64,000 bases of DNA, taken from the NCBI GenBank assembly GCA_945874825.1, contig CAMCIK010000002.1, positions 62,001 through 126,000 on the forward strand, given 5' to 3'. Shown here piece after piece: positions 47,494 to 57,650 of the stretch. Origin of the DNA: Phenylobacterium deserti (lineage in GTDB: Bacteria > Pseudomonadota > Alphaproteobacteria > Caulobacterales > Caulobacteraceae). Position 1 is the stretch's first letter. Every line of letters starts with the position of its first letter. Below the pieces are notes generated by a model. The model was given only the letters and a program-made list of their open reading frames with translations. It made no database searches and was not told the DNA's origin. A program made the position numbers and the translations under genes.

Positions 47494-48443
47494 TGCGCGG
47501 AACCCGGCGGGCGGCTATCGGCCTCGTAGGCCCGGACAATCCGCTCGACCAGGGGATGGCGCACAACATCCTCAGGCCCGAAGCGGGCGATGCCGATGCC
47601 CTTTTCGCCCTCCAACAGGGCGACGGCATGGGCCAGGCCGGAATCCCGGGGTTGGGGCAGGTCGATCTGGCTGGGATCGCCGGTCACGACCATCTTGGCC
47701 CGCTCGCCCAGGCGGGTCAGGACCATTCGCATCTGCATGCGGGAGCAGTTCTGCGCCTCATCCACAATGATGTAGGCCTCAGACAGGGTCCGGCCCCGCA
47801 TGAAGGCGATGGGCGCAAGCTCGATCTCGCCCTTCTCCCGACGCCGGCGGAACTGCTCGGCCCCCAGTATGTCGGTCAGGGCCTCCCAGACCGGTGCCAT
47901 GTAGGGGTCGACCTTCTCGGTCAGGTCGCCGGGAAGAAAACCCAGACGCTCGCCGGCCTCCACCGCCGGGCGCGAGACAATCAGCCGTTCGACATCACCC
48001 CGCAGGAGGGCGCCGACGCCAGCGGCCACGGCGAGGAAGGTCTTTCCGGTGCCGGCGGGGCCAAGCCCGAAGACCAGGTCATTGCGGGCCAGGACCTCGA
48101 GATAGCGGGCCTGGGCGGGCGTCCGCGGCGACACTGGGCCCCGACGCCCCGAGGGCAGGGCGCCGGGCGGCAAGCCCCGCCCGGTCCGGGCCTGGCCGAT
48201 GGCCACGCGCACATCCGCCTCAGCGACCTCCAGCCCCCGTTCCGCGCGGAGGGCCAGGGTCTCGACAACCCTCTTGGCCGAGGCGCGACCGCGCACGTCG
48301 CCGGTCAGAGCAACACCTCCGCCCGGGGTCTCGACCAGGACGTCGAAGGCGTCCTCGATCAGGGCGGCATGCCGGCTGGAGGGACCTGAGACGGCCCGGG
48401 CGGCGGCGTCGGAAAGGGTCACGAACTCTGCAGTGCGGCTCAT
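47490..48443 (-). CDS. phoH: PhoH-like ATPase
   Basis: A 317-residue PhoH-family ATPase with an N-terminal KH-like segment (about 25-100) and a P-loop [16 protein letters not shown] near residue 130. The [21 protein letters not shown] and [12 protein letters not shown] motifs are typical. It is always found next to ybeY in this group and probably helps RNA processing. It overlaps miaB and ybeY by four bases each. Confidence 0.94.
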   Translation of the reverse strand: MSRTAEFVTLSDAAARAVSGPSSRHAALIEDAFDVLVETPGGGVALTGDVRGRASAKRVVETLALRAERGLEVAEADVRVAIGQARTGRGLPPGALPSGRRGPVSPRTPAQARYLEVLARNDLVFGLGPAGTGKTFLAVAAGVGALLRGDVERLIVSRPAVEAGERLGFLPGDLTEKVDPYMAPVWEALTDILGAEQFRRRREKGEIELAPIAFMRGRTLSEAYIIVDEAQNCSRMQMRMVLTRLGERAKMVVTGDPSQIDLPQPRDSGLAHAVALLEGEKGIGIARFGPEDVVRHPLVERIVRAYEADSRPPGSAQ

Positions 48444-49792
48444 GCGGTCTGGGTTTCAGCGACAAGGGTCCCCGCCAGGCTCATCCGGGCGGCGGCGTCG
48501 ATTCGGACCGGGGCGATCCGGCCGATGAGTTCGGCGGGACCGTCACAGTGCACGGCCTGGAGGTAGGGGCTGCGGCCAGACAACTGGCCCGGGTGGCGGC
48601 CAAGTTTCTCGAAGAGGACGGACAGGGTCCGTCCCTCCTGGGCGGTGTTGAAGGCCTTCTGCTGGGACTCGATCAGGGCGTTCAGGCGGGCCAGGCGCTC
48701 ATCCTTCACCGCCTCGTCCACCTGTCCGGGCTGGGCTGCCGCCGGGGTCCCGGGTCGCCGGGAATACTTGAAGGTGAAGGCCGAGGCGTAGCCAACCTCC
48801 CGCACCAGGGCCAGGGTGGCCTCGAAGTCGGCCTCGCGCTCGCCGGGAAAGCCGACGATGAAGTCGCCGGAGAGGGCGATGTCAGGCCGGACCGCGCGGA
48901 TCTTCTCCGCCAGGCGCAGGTAGGACTCGGCGGTATGGCCGCGGTTCATGGCCTTGAGGATCCGGTCAGACCCCGACTGCACAGGTAGGTGCAAGTAGGG
49001 CATGAGCTGGGGCAGGTCGGCATGGGCGGCGATCAGGTCGTCGTCCATGTCCCGGGGATGGCTGGTGGTGTAGCGGATCCGGTCCAGGCCCTCGATCCGG
49101 GCGAGCTGCCGGGCCAGGCCGCCAAGACCGCCCTCTCCCGACCAAGCGTTGACGTTCTGGCCCAGAAGGGTGACCTCGCGCACCCCGCGGGCGGCGAGGG
49201 ACCGGGCCTCGGCGAGGATCTCGCCCGCCGGACGCGACCACTCCGCCCCGCGGGTGTAGGGCACGACGCAGAAGGTACAGAACTTGTCACAGCCTTCCTG
49301 GATGGTGAGGAAGGCGGTGACGCCCGACGTCGTCCGGGTGGCACCCAGGGCGTCGAACTTGGCCTCGGGGGCGAAGTCGGCCGCCAGGCGGTCGCCGCGG
49401 GAGCGGTGTGTCCGGGCGATCAGCTCAGGCAGCTGGTGGTAGGCCTGGGGTCCGACCACCAGGTCTACCGCCGGCTGGCGGCGGAGGATCTCCTCGCCCT
49501 CAGCCTGGGCGACGCAGCCGGCGACGGCGATGGTCATTCCCAGCCCGGCCGCGGCACGCTCGGCCTTGAGGGCCTTCAGCTGTCCCAGCTCGGAATAGAC
49601 CTTCTCGGTGGCCTTCTCGCGGATGTGGCAGGTGTTCAGGACAACGAGGTCGGCCTCTTCCGGCCGCTCGGTCATGATATAGCCCAGCGGCACCAAGACA
49701 TCGGCCATCCGCTCGCTGTCGTAGACGTTCATCTGGCAACCGTAGGTGCGGATGTAGAGCCGCCGCGGTGCCAGTGGGGAAGGGTCACTCAT
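48440..49792 (-). CDS. miaB: tRNA-2-methylthio-N6-dimethylallyladenosine synthase MiaB
   Basis: A 450-residue radical-SAM methylthiotransferase modifying A37 of tRNA. The N-terminal domain carries three cluster cysteines ([23 protein letters not shown]), the radical-SAM domain [15 protein letters not shown], and a TRAM domain closes the protein. The ATG at 49792 overlaps the fur stop (ATGAGTGA); the longer frame to 49891 is rejected. Confidence 0.96.
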   Translation of the reverse strand: MSDPSPLAPRRLYIRTYGCQMNVYDSERMADVLVPLGYIMTERPEEADLVVLNTCHIREKATEKVYSELGQLKALKAERAAAGLGMTIAVAGCVAQAEGEEILRRQPAVDLVVGPQAYHQLPELIARTHRSRGDRLAADFAPEAKFDALGATRTTSGVTAFLTIQEGCDKFCTFCVVPYTRGAEWSRPAGEILAEARSLAARGVREVTLLGQNVNAWSGEGGLGGLARQLARIEGLDRIRYTTSHPRDMDDDLIAAHADLPQLMPYLHLPVQSGSDRILKAMNRGHTAESYLRLAEKIRAVRPDIALSGDFIVGFPGEREADFEATLALVREVGYASAFTFKYSRRPGTPAAAQPGQVDEAVKDERLARLNALIESQQKAFNTAQEGRTLSVLFEKLGRHPGQLSGRSPYLQAVHCDGPAELIGRIAPVRIDAAARMSLAGTLVAETQTA

Positions 49793-50192
49793 GGATGGGA
49801 AGGCCGTAGAGCTCCAGCCGGTGATCGACAAGGCGGTAGCCAAGCCGGCGGGCGATGGCTTCCTGGAGGGCCTCGATCTCCGCGTCGACAAACTCGATCA
49901 CCTTGCCGGTGGTCATGTCGATCAGGTGGTCGTGGTGTGTCTCGGGCGCTTCTTCGTAGCGGGAGCGTCCGTCCCGGAAGTCATGCCGGGAAATGATCCC
50001 CGAGTCCTCGAGGAGCCGGACCGTGCGATAGACGGTCGCGATGGAGATACGCGGATCCACGGCGTGGGCCCTGCGGTGCAGTTCCTCCACGTCCGGATGG
50101 TCCTGGGCGTCAGAAAGCACCCGGGCGATCACCCGGCGCTGTTCGGTCATGCGCATGCCCTTGGCGATGCAGAGGTTCTCGATACGGTCCAC
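49785..50192 (-). CDS. fur: Fur-family ferric uptake regulator
   Basis: A 135-residue metal-sensing repressor. The N-terminal winged helix (about 1-80) is followed by [17 protein letters not shown]. The two CxxC pairs that bind structural zinc in E. coli Fur are absent, as in other alphaproteobacterial Fur proteins, so it should depend on the regulatory sites. It lies within the tRNA/ribosome array rather than with iron genes. Confidence 0.9.
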   Translation of the reverse strand: MDRIENLCIAKGMRMTEQRRVIARVLSDAQDHPDVEELHRRAHAVDPRISIATVYRTVRLLEDSGIISRHDFRDGRSRYEEAPETHHDHLIDMTTGKVIEFVDAEIEALQEAIARRLGYRLVDHRLELYGLPIHE

Positions 50193-50224
50193 GCGGGGGC
50201 CTCCTCGGCTTCAGGATAGGGTCT

Positions 50225-50668
50225 TCAGGGCTCTATGTTAAGCGCTCGCCGCAGAACAAGGGCGTCAGCCGTCCCATCGCCCGGACGGGGATAGTAACGC
50301 CTCCGGCGCCCGACCTCCCCGAAGCCACAGCCGGCGTAGAGCCGCAAGGCGGCGAGATTGTCTTCGGCCACTTCCAGGAAGACCCGTTCCGCGCCGTCTG
50401 CCCGTGCGGCCTCGAGGGCCGCCTGGACAAGCCGGCGACCGGTGCCAGCGCCTCGCGCCTCCGGGCGGACGCCCACAGTGAGGACCTCGGCCTCCCCGGC
50501 GACGGTTCGGACGAGGATCATCCCGGCACCGTCCTCGATCAGGGCGACGGCGTCCAGGCTGGCGATCTCGGCGGCGCTCCAGCCGGGACTGAAGGCAGCG
50601 GCGTGAAGGTCGGCGAGGGCGGCAAGGTCCTCTGCCCCGGCGCGGCGGACGGTCATGCGGACGGTCAT
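50225..50668 (-). CDS. rimI: ribosomal-protein S18 alanine N-acetyltransferase-like GNAT
   Basis: A 147-residue GNAT acetyltransferase. The acetyl-CoA loop VRPEARGAGTGRRLV and the final LEVAEDNLAALRLYAGCGF are RimI-like. Its ATG overlaps the tsaB stop (ATGA), a pairing typical of rimI. A second in-frame ATG at 50656 is possible. Substrate is inferred from context. Confidence 0.85.
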   Translation of the reverse strand: MTVRMTVRRAGAEDLAALADLHAAAFSPGWSAAEIASLDAVALIEDGAGMILVRTVAGEAEVLTVGVRPEARGAGTGRRLVQAALEAARADGAERVFLEVAEDNLAALRLYAGCGFGEVGRRRRYYPRPGDGTADALVLRRALNIEP

Positions 50669-51297
50669 TCCGGCAACCTGCCGCCCGGCAGGCGGGCGTC
50701 CGGAGGGCGCATATAGAGCGGGATCAGGGGTCCGGGCTGGCGAAGGACAGCCATCCGCGCGGCGACCGCGGCGTCGGGGGCCGCGAGGGCGAGTCTCTCG
50801 GCTCCGGGCAGAACTCCCGTCGCCAGCTCGACGGCGCCAAGGATCCGCGCCACAGGCGCCAGGGCCTCCAGTTCCGCCTCAGGGCCGAGGACCGGGGGTC
50901 CGAGGGCAACGCCGTCCTCGAAGACCTGATGGCAGATCGCCTCTCCCCGCCCGGGCAGGAGAACCAGGGTCCGGCCGGGCAACCCGGCGAAGGGCGCGGC
51001 CAGGACCTCCAGGCAGCCTAGGCCGATCACCGGGCGGTCGAGGGCCAGGCCCAGTCCCTTGGCGAAGGCCAGGCCCACCCTCAGGCCGGTGAAGGACCCC
51101 GGGCCCAGGGTGACGGCGATGCGGTCGAGTTGTGCGAAGGCCAGGCCGGCGCGGGCTATGACCTCCTGCGCCAGGGGGCCCAGACGCTCCTGGTGCCCCC
51201 TGTCCATGGGCTCCGAAGCCGAGACCACCGGGCCCTCCCCGTCCAGGACCGCAACGGAGCAGGCCGCCAGGCAGGTGTCGATGGCGAGGACCCGCAC
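50665..51297 (-). CDS. tsaB: tRNA threonylcarbamoyladenosine complex subunit TsaB
   Basis: A 210-residue ASKHA-fold partner of TsaD and TsaE in t6A37 synthesis. The start MRVLAIDTCLAACSVAV and the GPGSFTGLRVGLAFAKGL motif are diagnostic. GTG start. tsaD is not in the window. Confidence 0.93.
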   Translation of the reverse strand: MRVLAIDTCLAACSVAVLDGEGPVVSASEPMDRGHQERLGPLAQEVIARAGLAFAQLDRIAVTLGPGSFTGLRVGLAFAKGLGLALDRPVIGLGCLEVLAAPFAGLPGRTLVLLPGRGEAICHQVFEDGVALGPPVLGPEAELEALAPVARILGAVELATGVLPGAERLALAAPDAAVAARMAVLRQPGPLIPLYMRPPDARLPGGRLPE

Positions 51298-51303
51298 CTT
51301 GGC

Positions 51304-51870
51304 CTAGAGGGTCTGCTCGACCCGCACCACCTCGGGGACATAGTGCTTGAGCATGTTCTCGACGCCCGACTTGAGGGTGGCGGAGGACGAGGGGCATCCG
51401 GCGCAGGCGCCGCGCATGTGCAGCCAGACCGTTCCGGTATCCGGCTCGAAGCGGTCGAACAGGATGTCCCCGCCGTCGCGGGCAACGGCCGGCCGGATGC
51501 GGGTATCGAGCAGCTCGCGGATCTCAGCCACCACCTGGGCCGTCTCGCCCTCGTAGGCGTCCTCGTCCCCCGCCGCCTCGGCCCCGGCCCCGAAGAGCAG
51601 CTGGCCAGAGGTGAAGTGGTCCATGATCGCCGCCAGGACCGGAGCCTTGAGATGGTCCCAGTCCGCCGAGACAAGCTTTCCGACCGTCAGGAAGTCAGCC
51701 CCGAAGAAGACGCGGTTCACCCCGTCGAGGTCAAAGATCGCGGCCGCCAGGGGCGAGGCCCCGGCCTCCTCGGCGGAGCGGAAGTCCCGGGACCCGGTCT
51801 CCATCACGGTACGGCCGGGCAGGAACTTCAGGACCTGGGGGTTCGGTGTCGTTTCAGTCTGGATGAACAT
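51304..51870 (-). CDS. NifU-domain Fe-S cluster carrier (NfuA-type)
   Basis: A 188-residue protein with an N-terminal Nfu_N domain (about 1-85, IQTETTPNPQVLKFLPG) and a C-terminal NifU domain containing the cluster-binding C-x-x-C in GACAGCPSSS. It probably delivers iron-sulfur clusters; miaB, encoded downstream in the same array, is a natural client, which is inference. First gene of the minus-strand array, divergent from kup. Confidence 0.93.
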   Translation of the reverse strand: MFIQTETTPNPQVLKFLPGRTVMETGSRDFRSAEEAGASPLAAAIFDLDGVNRVFFGADFLTVGKLVSADWDHLKAPVLAAIMDHFTSGQLLFGAGAEAAGDEDAYEGETAQVVAEIRELLDTRIRPAVARDGGDILFDRFEPDTGTVWLHMRGACAGCPSSSATLKSGVENMLKHYVPEVVRVEQTL

Positions 51871-52030
51871 GGGACTGATTTGGCCCGTCGCGGCCCGCGA
51901 CGCAAGATCACCAAAGGTGAGGGGGGCATCCTTCAGTACGCATTGAACCCTCCGGGGAAAGGGTGTATCGCGCCCGTCGCCTGTCGGCATGGAGCCGCCG
52001 GGGCGGGGCGCAGGCCCCCCGAGGATAAAC

Positions 52031-53956
52031 ATGGCGGAACCGGCTGGGTCTTCGGGCGACGCACCCCCCACCTCGACCGACTCCCACCAAGGACGGAGCG
52101 AAGGCTTCGGGGCCCTCGCCCTGGGGGCCATAGGTGTGGTCTTCGGCGACATCGGGACCAGCCCCATCTACGCCATGCGCGAGGCCCTTGCGCATTCGCG
52201 TGCCGACGTCTCCCCCGAGCTTTCGGTCCTGGGCGTCATCTCTCTGATCACCTGGGCCCTCGTGCTGGTGGTGACAATCAAGTACGTCGCCTTCCTGATG
52301 CGGGCGGACAACAAGGGCGAGGGCGGCACCCTGGCCCTGATGGCCCTGGCCCAGAGGGCGCTGTCCAAGAGGTCCGGCGTGGTCCTCTTCCTCGGCATGG
52401 TCGGAGCGGCCCTGTTTTACGGCGACGGGGTCATCACCCCGGCCATCTCGGTGCTCGGCGCTGTCGAGGGCCTGAGGGACGCCCCGGGGGTCAGCCCCGA
52501 GCTCGGTGCCCTGGTGCTGCCGATCTCGGCGGCCATCCTCATCACCCTGTTCCTGGTCCAGTCCCGGGGCACGGCCAAAATCGCCCGGGCATTCGGCCCC
52601 ATCACCACCGCCTGGTTCCTGATCCTGGCGGCGCTGGGCATCTTCCACATCTTTGAGACCCCCTCTGTCCTGAGGGGCCTGATGCCGCACTACGGGATCC
52701 TGTTCCTGCTGGACAACGGCTTCGTCGGCTTTGTCATCCTGGGCAGCGTCTTCCTGGCCGTGACCGGGGCCGAGGCGCTCTACGCCGACATGGGCCATTT
52801 CGGGAAGCGGCCCATCCAGGCGGGCTGGCTCTTCCTGGTCCTGCCGTCCCTGGTTCTGAACTACCTCGGCCAGGGTGCCCTGGTGCTGGCCCACCCCGAG
52901 GCCCGGGAGAACCCCTTCTTCGACATGATCCCGGTCGCCGTCTATTGGCCGGTCCTGCTGATGGCCACCGCCGCGAGCGTGATCGCCAGCCAGGCCGTGA
53001 TCACCGGCGCCTTTTCCATGACCCAGCAGGCGGTTCAGCTGGGACTGCTGCCCCGGATGGACATCCGCCGCACCTCCGAGACCCAGGCCGGGCAAATCTA
53101 CGTGCCCCAGGTGAACACCTTCCTGCTGATCGGCGTGATGCTGCTCCTGGTCACATTCCAGACCTCGTCCAACCTGGCCGCCGCCTACGGGATCGCCGTC
53201 ACCGGCTCGATGTTTGTCGACACCCTGCTGTTCTTCGTGATCATCCGGCACCTTTGGAAGAAGCCCTTCTGGATGGCAGCGCTCGCCGCAGGGGGTTTCG
53301 GCCTGCTCGATATCGTCTTCATCTCCTCGAACTTGCTCAAGCTGCCCCAGGGGGCCTGGATGCCCCTGGTCATGGGTGCCCTGCTGGTGGTGATCATGTG
53401 GACCTGGAACCGGGGCACCCGGATCCTGAGTGAGAAGACCCACCAGGACTCCGTCGCCCTGGCCGATCTGTCGGACATGCTCCTGGCCCGACCGCCCCAC
53501 CGGGCCTCGGGCTCGGCGGTCTTCCTGACCTCGGACCCCGACGTCGCCCCGGTGGCGCTCATGCACAACCTGAAGCACAACAAGGTGCTTCATGAGCGCA
53601 ACATCATCCTGACAGTGATCACCGCCCAGACCCCGCGGGTCCGGGACGAGGAGCGCATCCGGATCGAGCCGATTAATGCGGACTTCAAGAAGCTGACCGT
53701 ATCCTACGGCTTCATGGAAAGCCCGAACATCCCCCGGGCCATGACCCTCTGCCGGCAGCAGGGGCTGAAGTTCGATATCATGGCCACCAGCTTCTTCCTC
53801 GGCCGCCGGTCGGTGGTGGCGTCCGCCAGCTCGGGCATGCCCCTGTGGCAGGACAAGCTATTCATCTTCCTGATGCGTAACGCCGCCAACCCGACGGACT
53901 TCTACAAGATCCCGCCGGGCCGCGTGGTCGAGCTGGGCACCCAGGTCTCCGTCTGA
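52031..53956 (+). CDS. kup: Kup-family potassium uptake permease
   Basis: A 641-residue K+/H+ symporter with about twelve membrane helices (to about residue 455) and a cytoplasmic C-terminal domain. The signatures [17 protein letters not shown] and [15 protein letters not shown] are present. GAGGA lies upstream of the ATG at 52031; the ATG at 51989 adds an unlikely Pro/Gly-rich leader. Confidence 0.95.
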   Translation: MAEPAGSSGDAPPTSTDSHQGRSEGFGALALGAIGVVFGDIGTSPIYAMREALAHSRADVSPELSVLGVISLITWALVLVVTIKYVAFLMRADNKGEGGTLALMALAQRALSKRSGVVLFLGMVGAALFYGDGVITPAISVLGAVEGLRDAPGVSPELGALVLPISAAILITLFLVQSRGTAKIARAFGPITTAWFLILAALGIFHIFETPSVLRGLMPHYGILFLLDNGFVGFVILGSVFLAVTGAEALYADMGHFGKRPIQAGWLFLVLPSLVLNYLGQGALVLAHPEARENPFFDMIPVAVYWPVLLMATAASVIASQAVITGAFSMTQQAVQLGLLPRMDIRRTSETQAGQIYVPQVNTFLLIGVMLLLVTFQTSSNLAAAYGIAVTGSMFVDTLLFFVIIRHLWKKPFWMAALAAGGFGLLDIVFISSNLLKLPQGAWMPLVMGALLVVIMWTWNRGTRILSEKTHQDSVALADLSDMLLARPPHRASGSAVFLTSDPDVAPVALMHNLKHNKVLHERNIILTVITAQTPRVRDEERIRIEPINADFKKLTVSYGFMESPNIPRAMTLCRQQGLKFDIMATSFFLGRRSVVASASSGMPLWQDKLFIFLMRNAANPTDFYKIPPGRVVELGTQVSV

Positions 53957-54030
53957 GGCCTGGCCCGCCCCGCTCCTCCGCCGCTAGAGCCCCTCCCCTC
54001 CCCTCCCGTCGTCTACCCGGAACGCCCGCC

Positions 54031-55260
54031 ATGACCCGAGACATCAAGAAAGTCGTCCTCGCCTATTCCGGCGGCCTCGACACCTCGATCATCCTGAAGT
54101 GGCTGCAGACCGAGTACGGGGCAGAGGTGGTGACCTTCACTGCCGACCTCGGCCAGGGCGAGGAGATCGAGCCGGCCCGGGCCAAGGCCCTGGCCGCGGG
54201 GGTCAAGCCCGAGAACATCTTCATCGAGGACGTGCGCGAGGAATTCGTCCGAGACTATGTCTTCCCCATGTTCCGGGCCAACACGGTCTACGAGGGCCAG
54301 TACCTGCTGGGCACCTCCATCGCCCGGCCGCTGATCGCCAAGAAGCAGATCGACATCGCCCGCCAGACCGGCGCCGACGCCGTCAGCCACGGCGCTACCG
54401 GCAAGGGCAATGACCAGGTCCGGTTCGAGCTCGGCTACTACGCCCTGGAGCCCGACATCCACGTGATCGCGCCCTGGCGGGAATGGGACTTCAAGTCCCG
54501 GGAGGCCCTGCTGGAGTTCGCCGAGAAGCACCAGATCCAGATCGCCAAGGACAAGCGCAACGAGGCGCCCTTCAGCGTCGACGCCAACCTCCTGCACTCC
54601 TCCTCCGAGGGGAAGGTGCTGGAGGACCCGGCGGTAGAGGCGCCGGAATATGTCCACTTGCGCACCATCTCCCCGGAGGACGCACCGGACACGCCCACCA
54701 TCTTCACCCTGGACTTCGAGGGCGGTGACCCCGTGGCCGTCGACGGGGTACGGATGAGCCCGGCCACCCTCCTGACCCGGCTGAACCAGCTGGGCCACGA
54801 CAACGGGATCGGCCGGCTGGACCTGGTGGAGAACCGCTTTGTCGGCATGAAGTCCCGGGGGGTCTACGAGACCCCCGGCGGGACCATCCTCCTGGCGGCC
54901 CACCGGGGCATGGAGTCCATCACCCTCGACCGCGGGTCCATGCACCTGAAGGACGAGCTCATGCCGCGCTACGCCAGCCTGATCTACAACGGGTTCTGGT
55001 TCGCCCCTGAGCGCGAAATGCTTCAGGCCGCCATCGACCTGTCCCAGAAGCACGTCACCGGCCAGGTCCGGGTCAAGCTCTACAAGGGCAATGTCTCCGT
55101 GATCGGCCGCACCAGCCCCTGGTCACTCTACGACCAGGATCTGGTGACCTTCGAGGAGGGCGCGGTGGCCTACGACCACCGCGATGCTGCCGGCTTCATC
55201 AAGCTGAACGCCTTGCGGCTGCGGGTCCAGGCCCGGCGCGACCGCCGGAGCGGAGGGTAG
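54031..55260 (+). CDS. argG: argininosuccinate synthase
   Basis: A 409-residue enzyme of arginine synthesis joining citrulline and aspartate with ATP. The ATP-pyrophosphatase loop [12 protein letters not shown] is at the N-terminus, and [18 protein letters not shown] is also diagnostic. The length is standard. No other arg gene is adjacent. Confidence 0.97.
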   Translation: MTRDIKKVVLAYSGGLDTSIILKWLQTEYGAEVVTFTADLGQGEEIEPARAKALAAGVKPENIFIEDVREEFVRDYVFPMFRANTVYEGQYLLGTSIARPLIAKKQIDIARQTGADAVSHGATGKGNDQVRFELGYYALEPDIHVIAPWREWDFKSREALLEFAEKHQIQIAKDKRNEAPFSVDANLLHSSSEGKVLEDPAVEAPEYVHLRTISPEDAPDTPTIFTLDFEGGDPVAVDGVRMSPATLLTRLNQLGHDNGIGRLDLVENRFVGMKSRGVYETPGGTILLAAHRGMESITLDRGSMHLKDELMPRYASLIYNGFWFAPEREMLQAAIDLSQKHVTGQVRVKLYKGNVSVIGRTSPWSLYDQDLVTFEEGAVAYDHRDAAGFIKLNALRLRVQARRDRRSGG

Positions 55261-55311
55261 TTCCCTCCCGGCGCGGAGCATGTCACCCTCCGGGAAACTG
55301 AAGGATTCCCC

Positions 55312-55707
55312 ATGAGCTTCCCGCACCTCACCGCCGTCGTCACCCTTCTCGCCCTTCTGGCCTATGTCTGGATGGGTGCCCGGGTCGGCGGCGCCCGCCG
55401 GACCTCCGGCATCGCCGCCCCCGCCATGTCCGGCGACCCGACGCTCGAGCGCTACCTTCGCGTCCAGGGCAACACCCTGGAATGGCTGCCGATCTTCCTC
55501 GGCTCCCTCTGGCTTTTCGCGCACTACTGGGGCGACCTGCTGGCGGCCGGCCTTGGCCTCGTCTGGATCGTCGGCCGGGTGCTCTACGCCATCGGCTACT
55601 CCGCATCGGCGGACAAGCGCGAGCTGGGCTTCATGGTGCAGATGATCGCCTCGGCAGTCCTGCTCTTCGGAGCCCTCGGCAAGGCGGTCCTCTCGGCTAT
55701 CGCCTGA
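55312..55707 (+). CDS. MAPEG-family membrane protein
   Basis: A 131-residue protein with four hydrophobic segments and the MAPEG pattern in RYLRVQGNTLEWLPIFLGSLWLF. Bacterial members are glutathione-transferase/peroxidase-like or of unknown function. It starts 51 bases after argG. Confidence 0.85.
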   Translation: MSFPHLTAVVTLLALLAYVWMGARVGGARRTSGIAAPAMSGDPTLERYLRVQGNTLEWLPIFLGSLWLFAHYWGDLLAAGLGLVWIVGRVLYAIGYSASADKRELGFMVQMIASAVLLFGALGKAVLSAIA

Positions 55708-55802
55708 GGTGCTGGGCCTGGGGTTCTGGGCCTGACCTGGCGCCATAGTTTCGCCGAAGATGGGCGCGAACCTCGTCCTTCACGTCTCCGCTGGAGTTCC
55801 CG

Positions 55803-56375
55803 ATGCGACTGAAGACTCTCGCCCTGGCTGCCGGTCTCGCCCTTGCGGCGGGACTTTCCGCCTGCACCACCGCAACGCCCTACCAGCCCCTGTTGGCAGA
55901 GTCCCCGGGGCTGGGCGGGTATTCGGATGTGCGGATCGAACCCGGGCGCTACCGGGTGAGCTTCTCCGGCAACAGCCTGACCTCCCGCGAGACGGTGGAG
56001 CTCTACCTCGCCTATCGGGCGGCCGAGCTGGCCCTGGCCAACGGCTACGACACCTTCACCCTCGTCTCCCGGGATACCGACCGGAAGACCACCGTACGAA
56101 TGGACTCCGGGCCCTCGCCCCTGCCCTACTGGAACCCCTACTGGCGGTACTACGGGCCCTATGGGTGGCGAACCTACGATCCCTGGATGGAGGGTCCCTA
56201 CGGTCGTCAGTCCCTTGAGGCCTCCACGGTCGAGAAGTTCACTGCCTCCGCCGAGGTCGTCCTCGGTCGCGGCCCGAAGCGGGCGGACGACCCCCAAGCC
56301 TTCGACGCCCGCGCCGTGATCGAGAACCTGGGCCCACGCATCCAGCGCCCGGATGACGGGCGGGTCGGACCTTAA
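55803..56375 (+). CDS. CC0125/CC1285-family lipoprotein
   Basis: A 190-residue lipoprotein with a lipobox LSAC (Cys21). The mature part matches a family first named from Caulobacter genes: GGYSDVRIEPGRYRVSFSGN, ELYLAYRAAELALANGYDTFTLV and an aromatic-rich WNPYWRYYGPYGW segment. Function unknown. Restricted mainly to alphaproteobacteria. Confidence 0.85.
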   Translation: MRLKTLALAAGLALAAGLSACTTATPYQPLLAESPGLGGYSDVRIEPGRYRVSFSGNSLTSRETVELYLAYRAAELALANGYDTFTLVSRDTDRKTTVRMDSGPSPLPYWNPYWRYYGPYGWRTYDPWMEGPYGRQSLEASTVEKFTASAEVVLGRGPKRADDPQAFDARAVIENLGPRIQRPDDGRVGP

Positions 56376-56387
56376 GGTCGGGAGCTG

Positions 56388-56435
56388 GATCCTGTTCCGA
56401 TAAGTGGGAACCGGCTATCGGATCGAAACAGGATC
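56388..56435. repeat. 48-nt palindromic intergenic repeat, copy 3
   Basis: Identical to copy 1 except for one base in the inner right arm (CTATCGG for TTATCGG). It lies between two converging genes, 12 bases after one stop and 14 bases before the other. Confidence 0.85.
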
Positions 56436-56449
56436 TAACTCTAAGGGCT

Positions 56450-57604
56450 CTAGGTCGTCTCGTCGGTGAAGGCCAGGCCCGCACGGGTGGCCAGGCGCTC
56501 GATCAGGGGCACGCCCAGGGCCGCCCCCGGGGTCCAGACACCGCCCGCCGTCGCCGGGGTGCGGATAAGCTGGATTGCCGTCTCGGCCATCATCTTTGAG
56601 GTCGAGCCGTAGCCAGGGTCGCGGTCACCCTTGACCGAGACGCGGACCTTTCGCCCGTCCGCGCCGATGCCCACGAACAGGATGTCGTAGAAGCCGTTCT
56701 CGCGTTCCTCGAGGCTGGGCCCCTCGCCCGGCTTCGGGGCGCCGGCGCCGCCGAGGTCCGTGAAGGAGGTGCTGGAGCCCGGTGCCGTGACGGACATCTC
56801 GTCGTAGGCGAAGTCCGTCCCCCAGGGATGACCCTGCAGGAAGTTCGAGCGGTGGACATTCTTGGTGTTGATGGCCGCCATCATGAAGGGGCCGACCTCG
56901 GCACCGACGTCCTCGTCGAAGGCCGACTCATTGCCTGACGGTTGGGTCGGGCCCGTGAAGCCGGGCGTCAGGGCGAAGGGGTCCATCATCAGCTGGAACA
57001 GGGCAGGATTGCGCCGGATGGCGTCCATGGTGGCCGCGCCACTGGCGGCGGTTCCGCCGGACAGCCCGCCGCGCATGTCCCGCACCCGACCCTTTACCCG
57101 CGGGACGGGGTGGCCGAGGCGGCGCTTGGCCGTCTCCTCGGCAAACAGGACGCCCAGCTCGAAGGGGATGGAGTCGAAGCCGCACGAGAAGAGGATGCGC
57201 GCGCCCGAGGCCCGGGCGGCCTCGTGGTGGGCGGCGACCATCTCAGCCATCCAGTTGGACTCCCCGCACAGGTCCACATAGTCGGTCCCCGCCTCGACGC
57301 AGGCCGCGACGAGGTCGGAACCATAGAGCTGGTAGGGCCCGACGGTGGTGACGATGACCTTTGCGCGGCGCACCATGGCGCTCAGCTGGGCCGGGTCGGT
57401 GGCGTCGCAGACCACCAGGGGCGTGGAGGCGGGCGCGCCGACCAGGTCGCGGACCTCGGCCAGCTTGTCCGCCGAACGGCCGGCCATGGCCCAGGAGACC
57501 TCGCCCCCCGGCGACTGGGTGCGAACCAGGTGCTCGGCCACGAGGCGGCCGGTGAAGCCGGTGGCCCCATAGACGATGATGTCGAATTCCGCGTCGGTCC
57601 GCAT
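56450..57604 (-). CDS. saccharopine-dehydrogenase-like NAD(P)-binding reductase
   Basis: A 384-residue protein with a Rossmann motif YGATGFTGRLVAEHL near residue 13 and the TTVGPYQLYGSDLVAAC and DYVDLCGE segments of the saccharopine-dehydrogenase-like family (including mycobacterial trans-acting enoyl reductases). A lipid-related role is possible but unproven. The ATG at 57604 has GGGAGAGA upstream. Confidence 0.82.
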   Translation of the reverse strand: MRTDAEFDIIVYGATGFTGRLVAEHLVRTQSPGGEVSWAMAGRSADKLAEVRDLVGAPASTPLVVCDATDPAQLSAMVRRAKVIVTTVGPYQLYGSDLVAACVEAGTDYVDLCGESNWMAEMVAAHHEAARASGARILFSCGFDSIPFELGVLFAEETAKRRLGHPVPRVKGRVRDMRGGLSGGTAASGAATMDAIRRNPALFQLMMDPFALTPGFTGPTQPSGNESAFDEDVGAEVGPFMMAAINTKNVHRSNFLQGHPWGTDFAYDEMSVTAPGSSTSFTDLGGAGAPKPGEGPSLEERENGFYDILFVGIGADGRKVRVSVKGDRDPGYGSTSKMMAETAIQLIRTPATAGGVWTPGAALGVPLIERLATRAGLAFTDETT

Positions 57605-57650
57605 GGGTCTCTCCCTGTCTGATAGGAGGGGTATGCCTCCTCCTGGGTCG

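Noticed and set aside
46428..48389. A 653-codon plus-strand open frame opposite corC, ybeY and phoH
   Set aside because: The translation is rich in Gly, Gln, His, Arg and Pro with no domain, and the opposite strand encodes three clear conserved proteins. Long antisense frames are expected in high-GC DNA.
51908..53593. A 561-codon minus-strand open frame opposite kup
   Set aside because: It is a His/Asp/Gln/Gly-rich mirror of a Kup permease whose membrane helices and signatures are intact.
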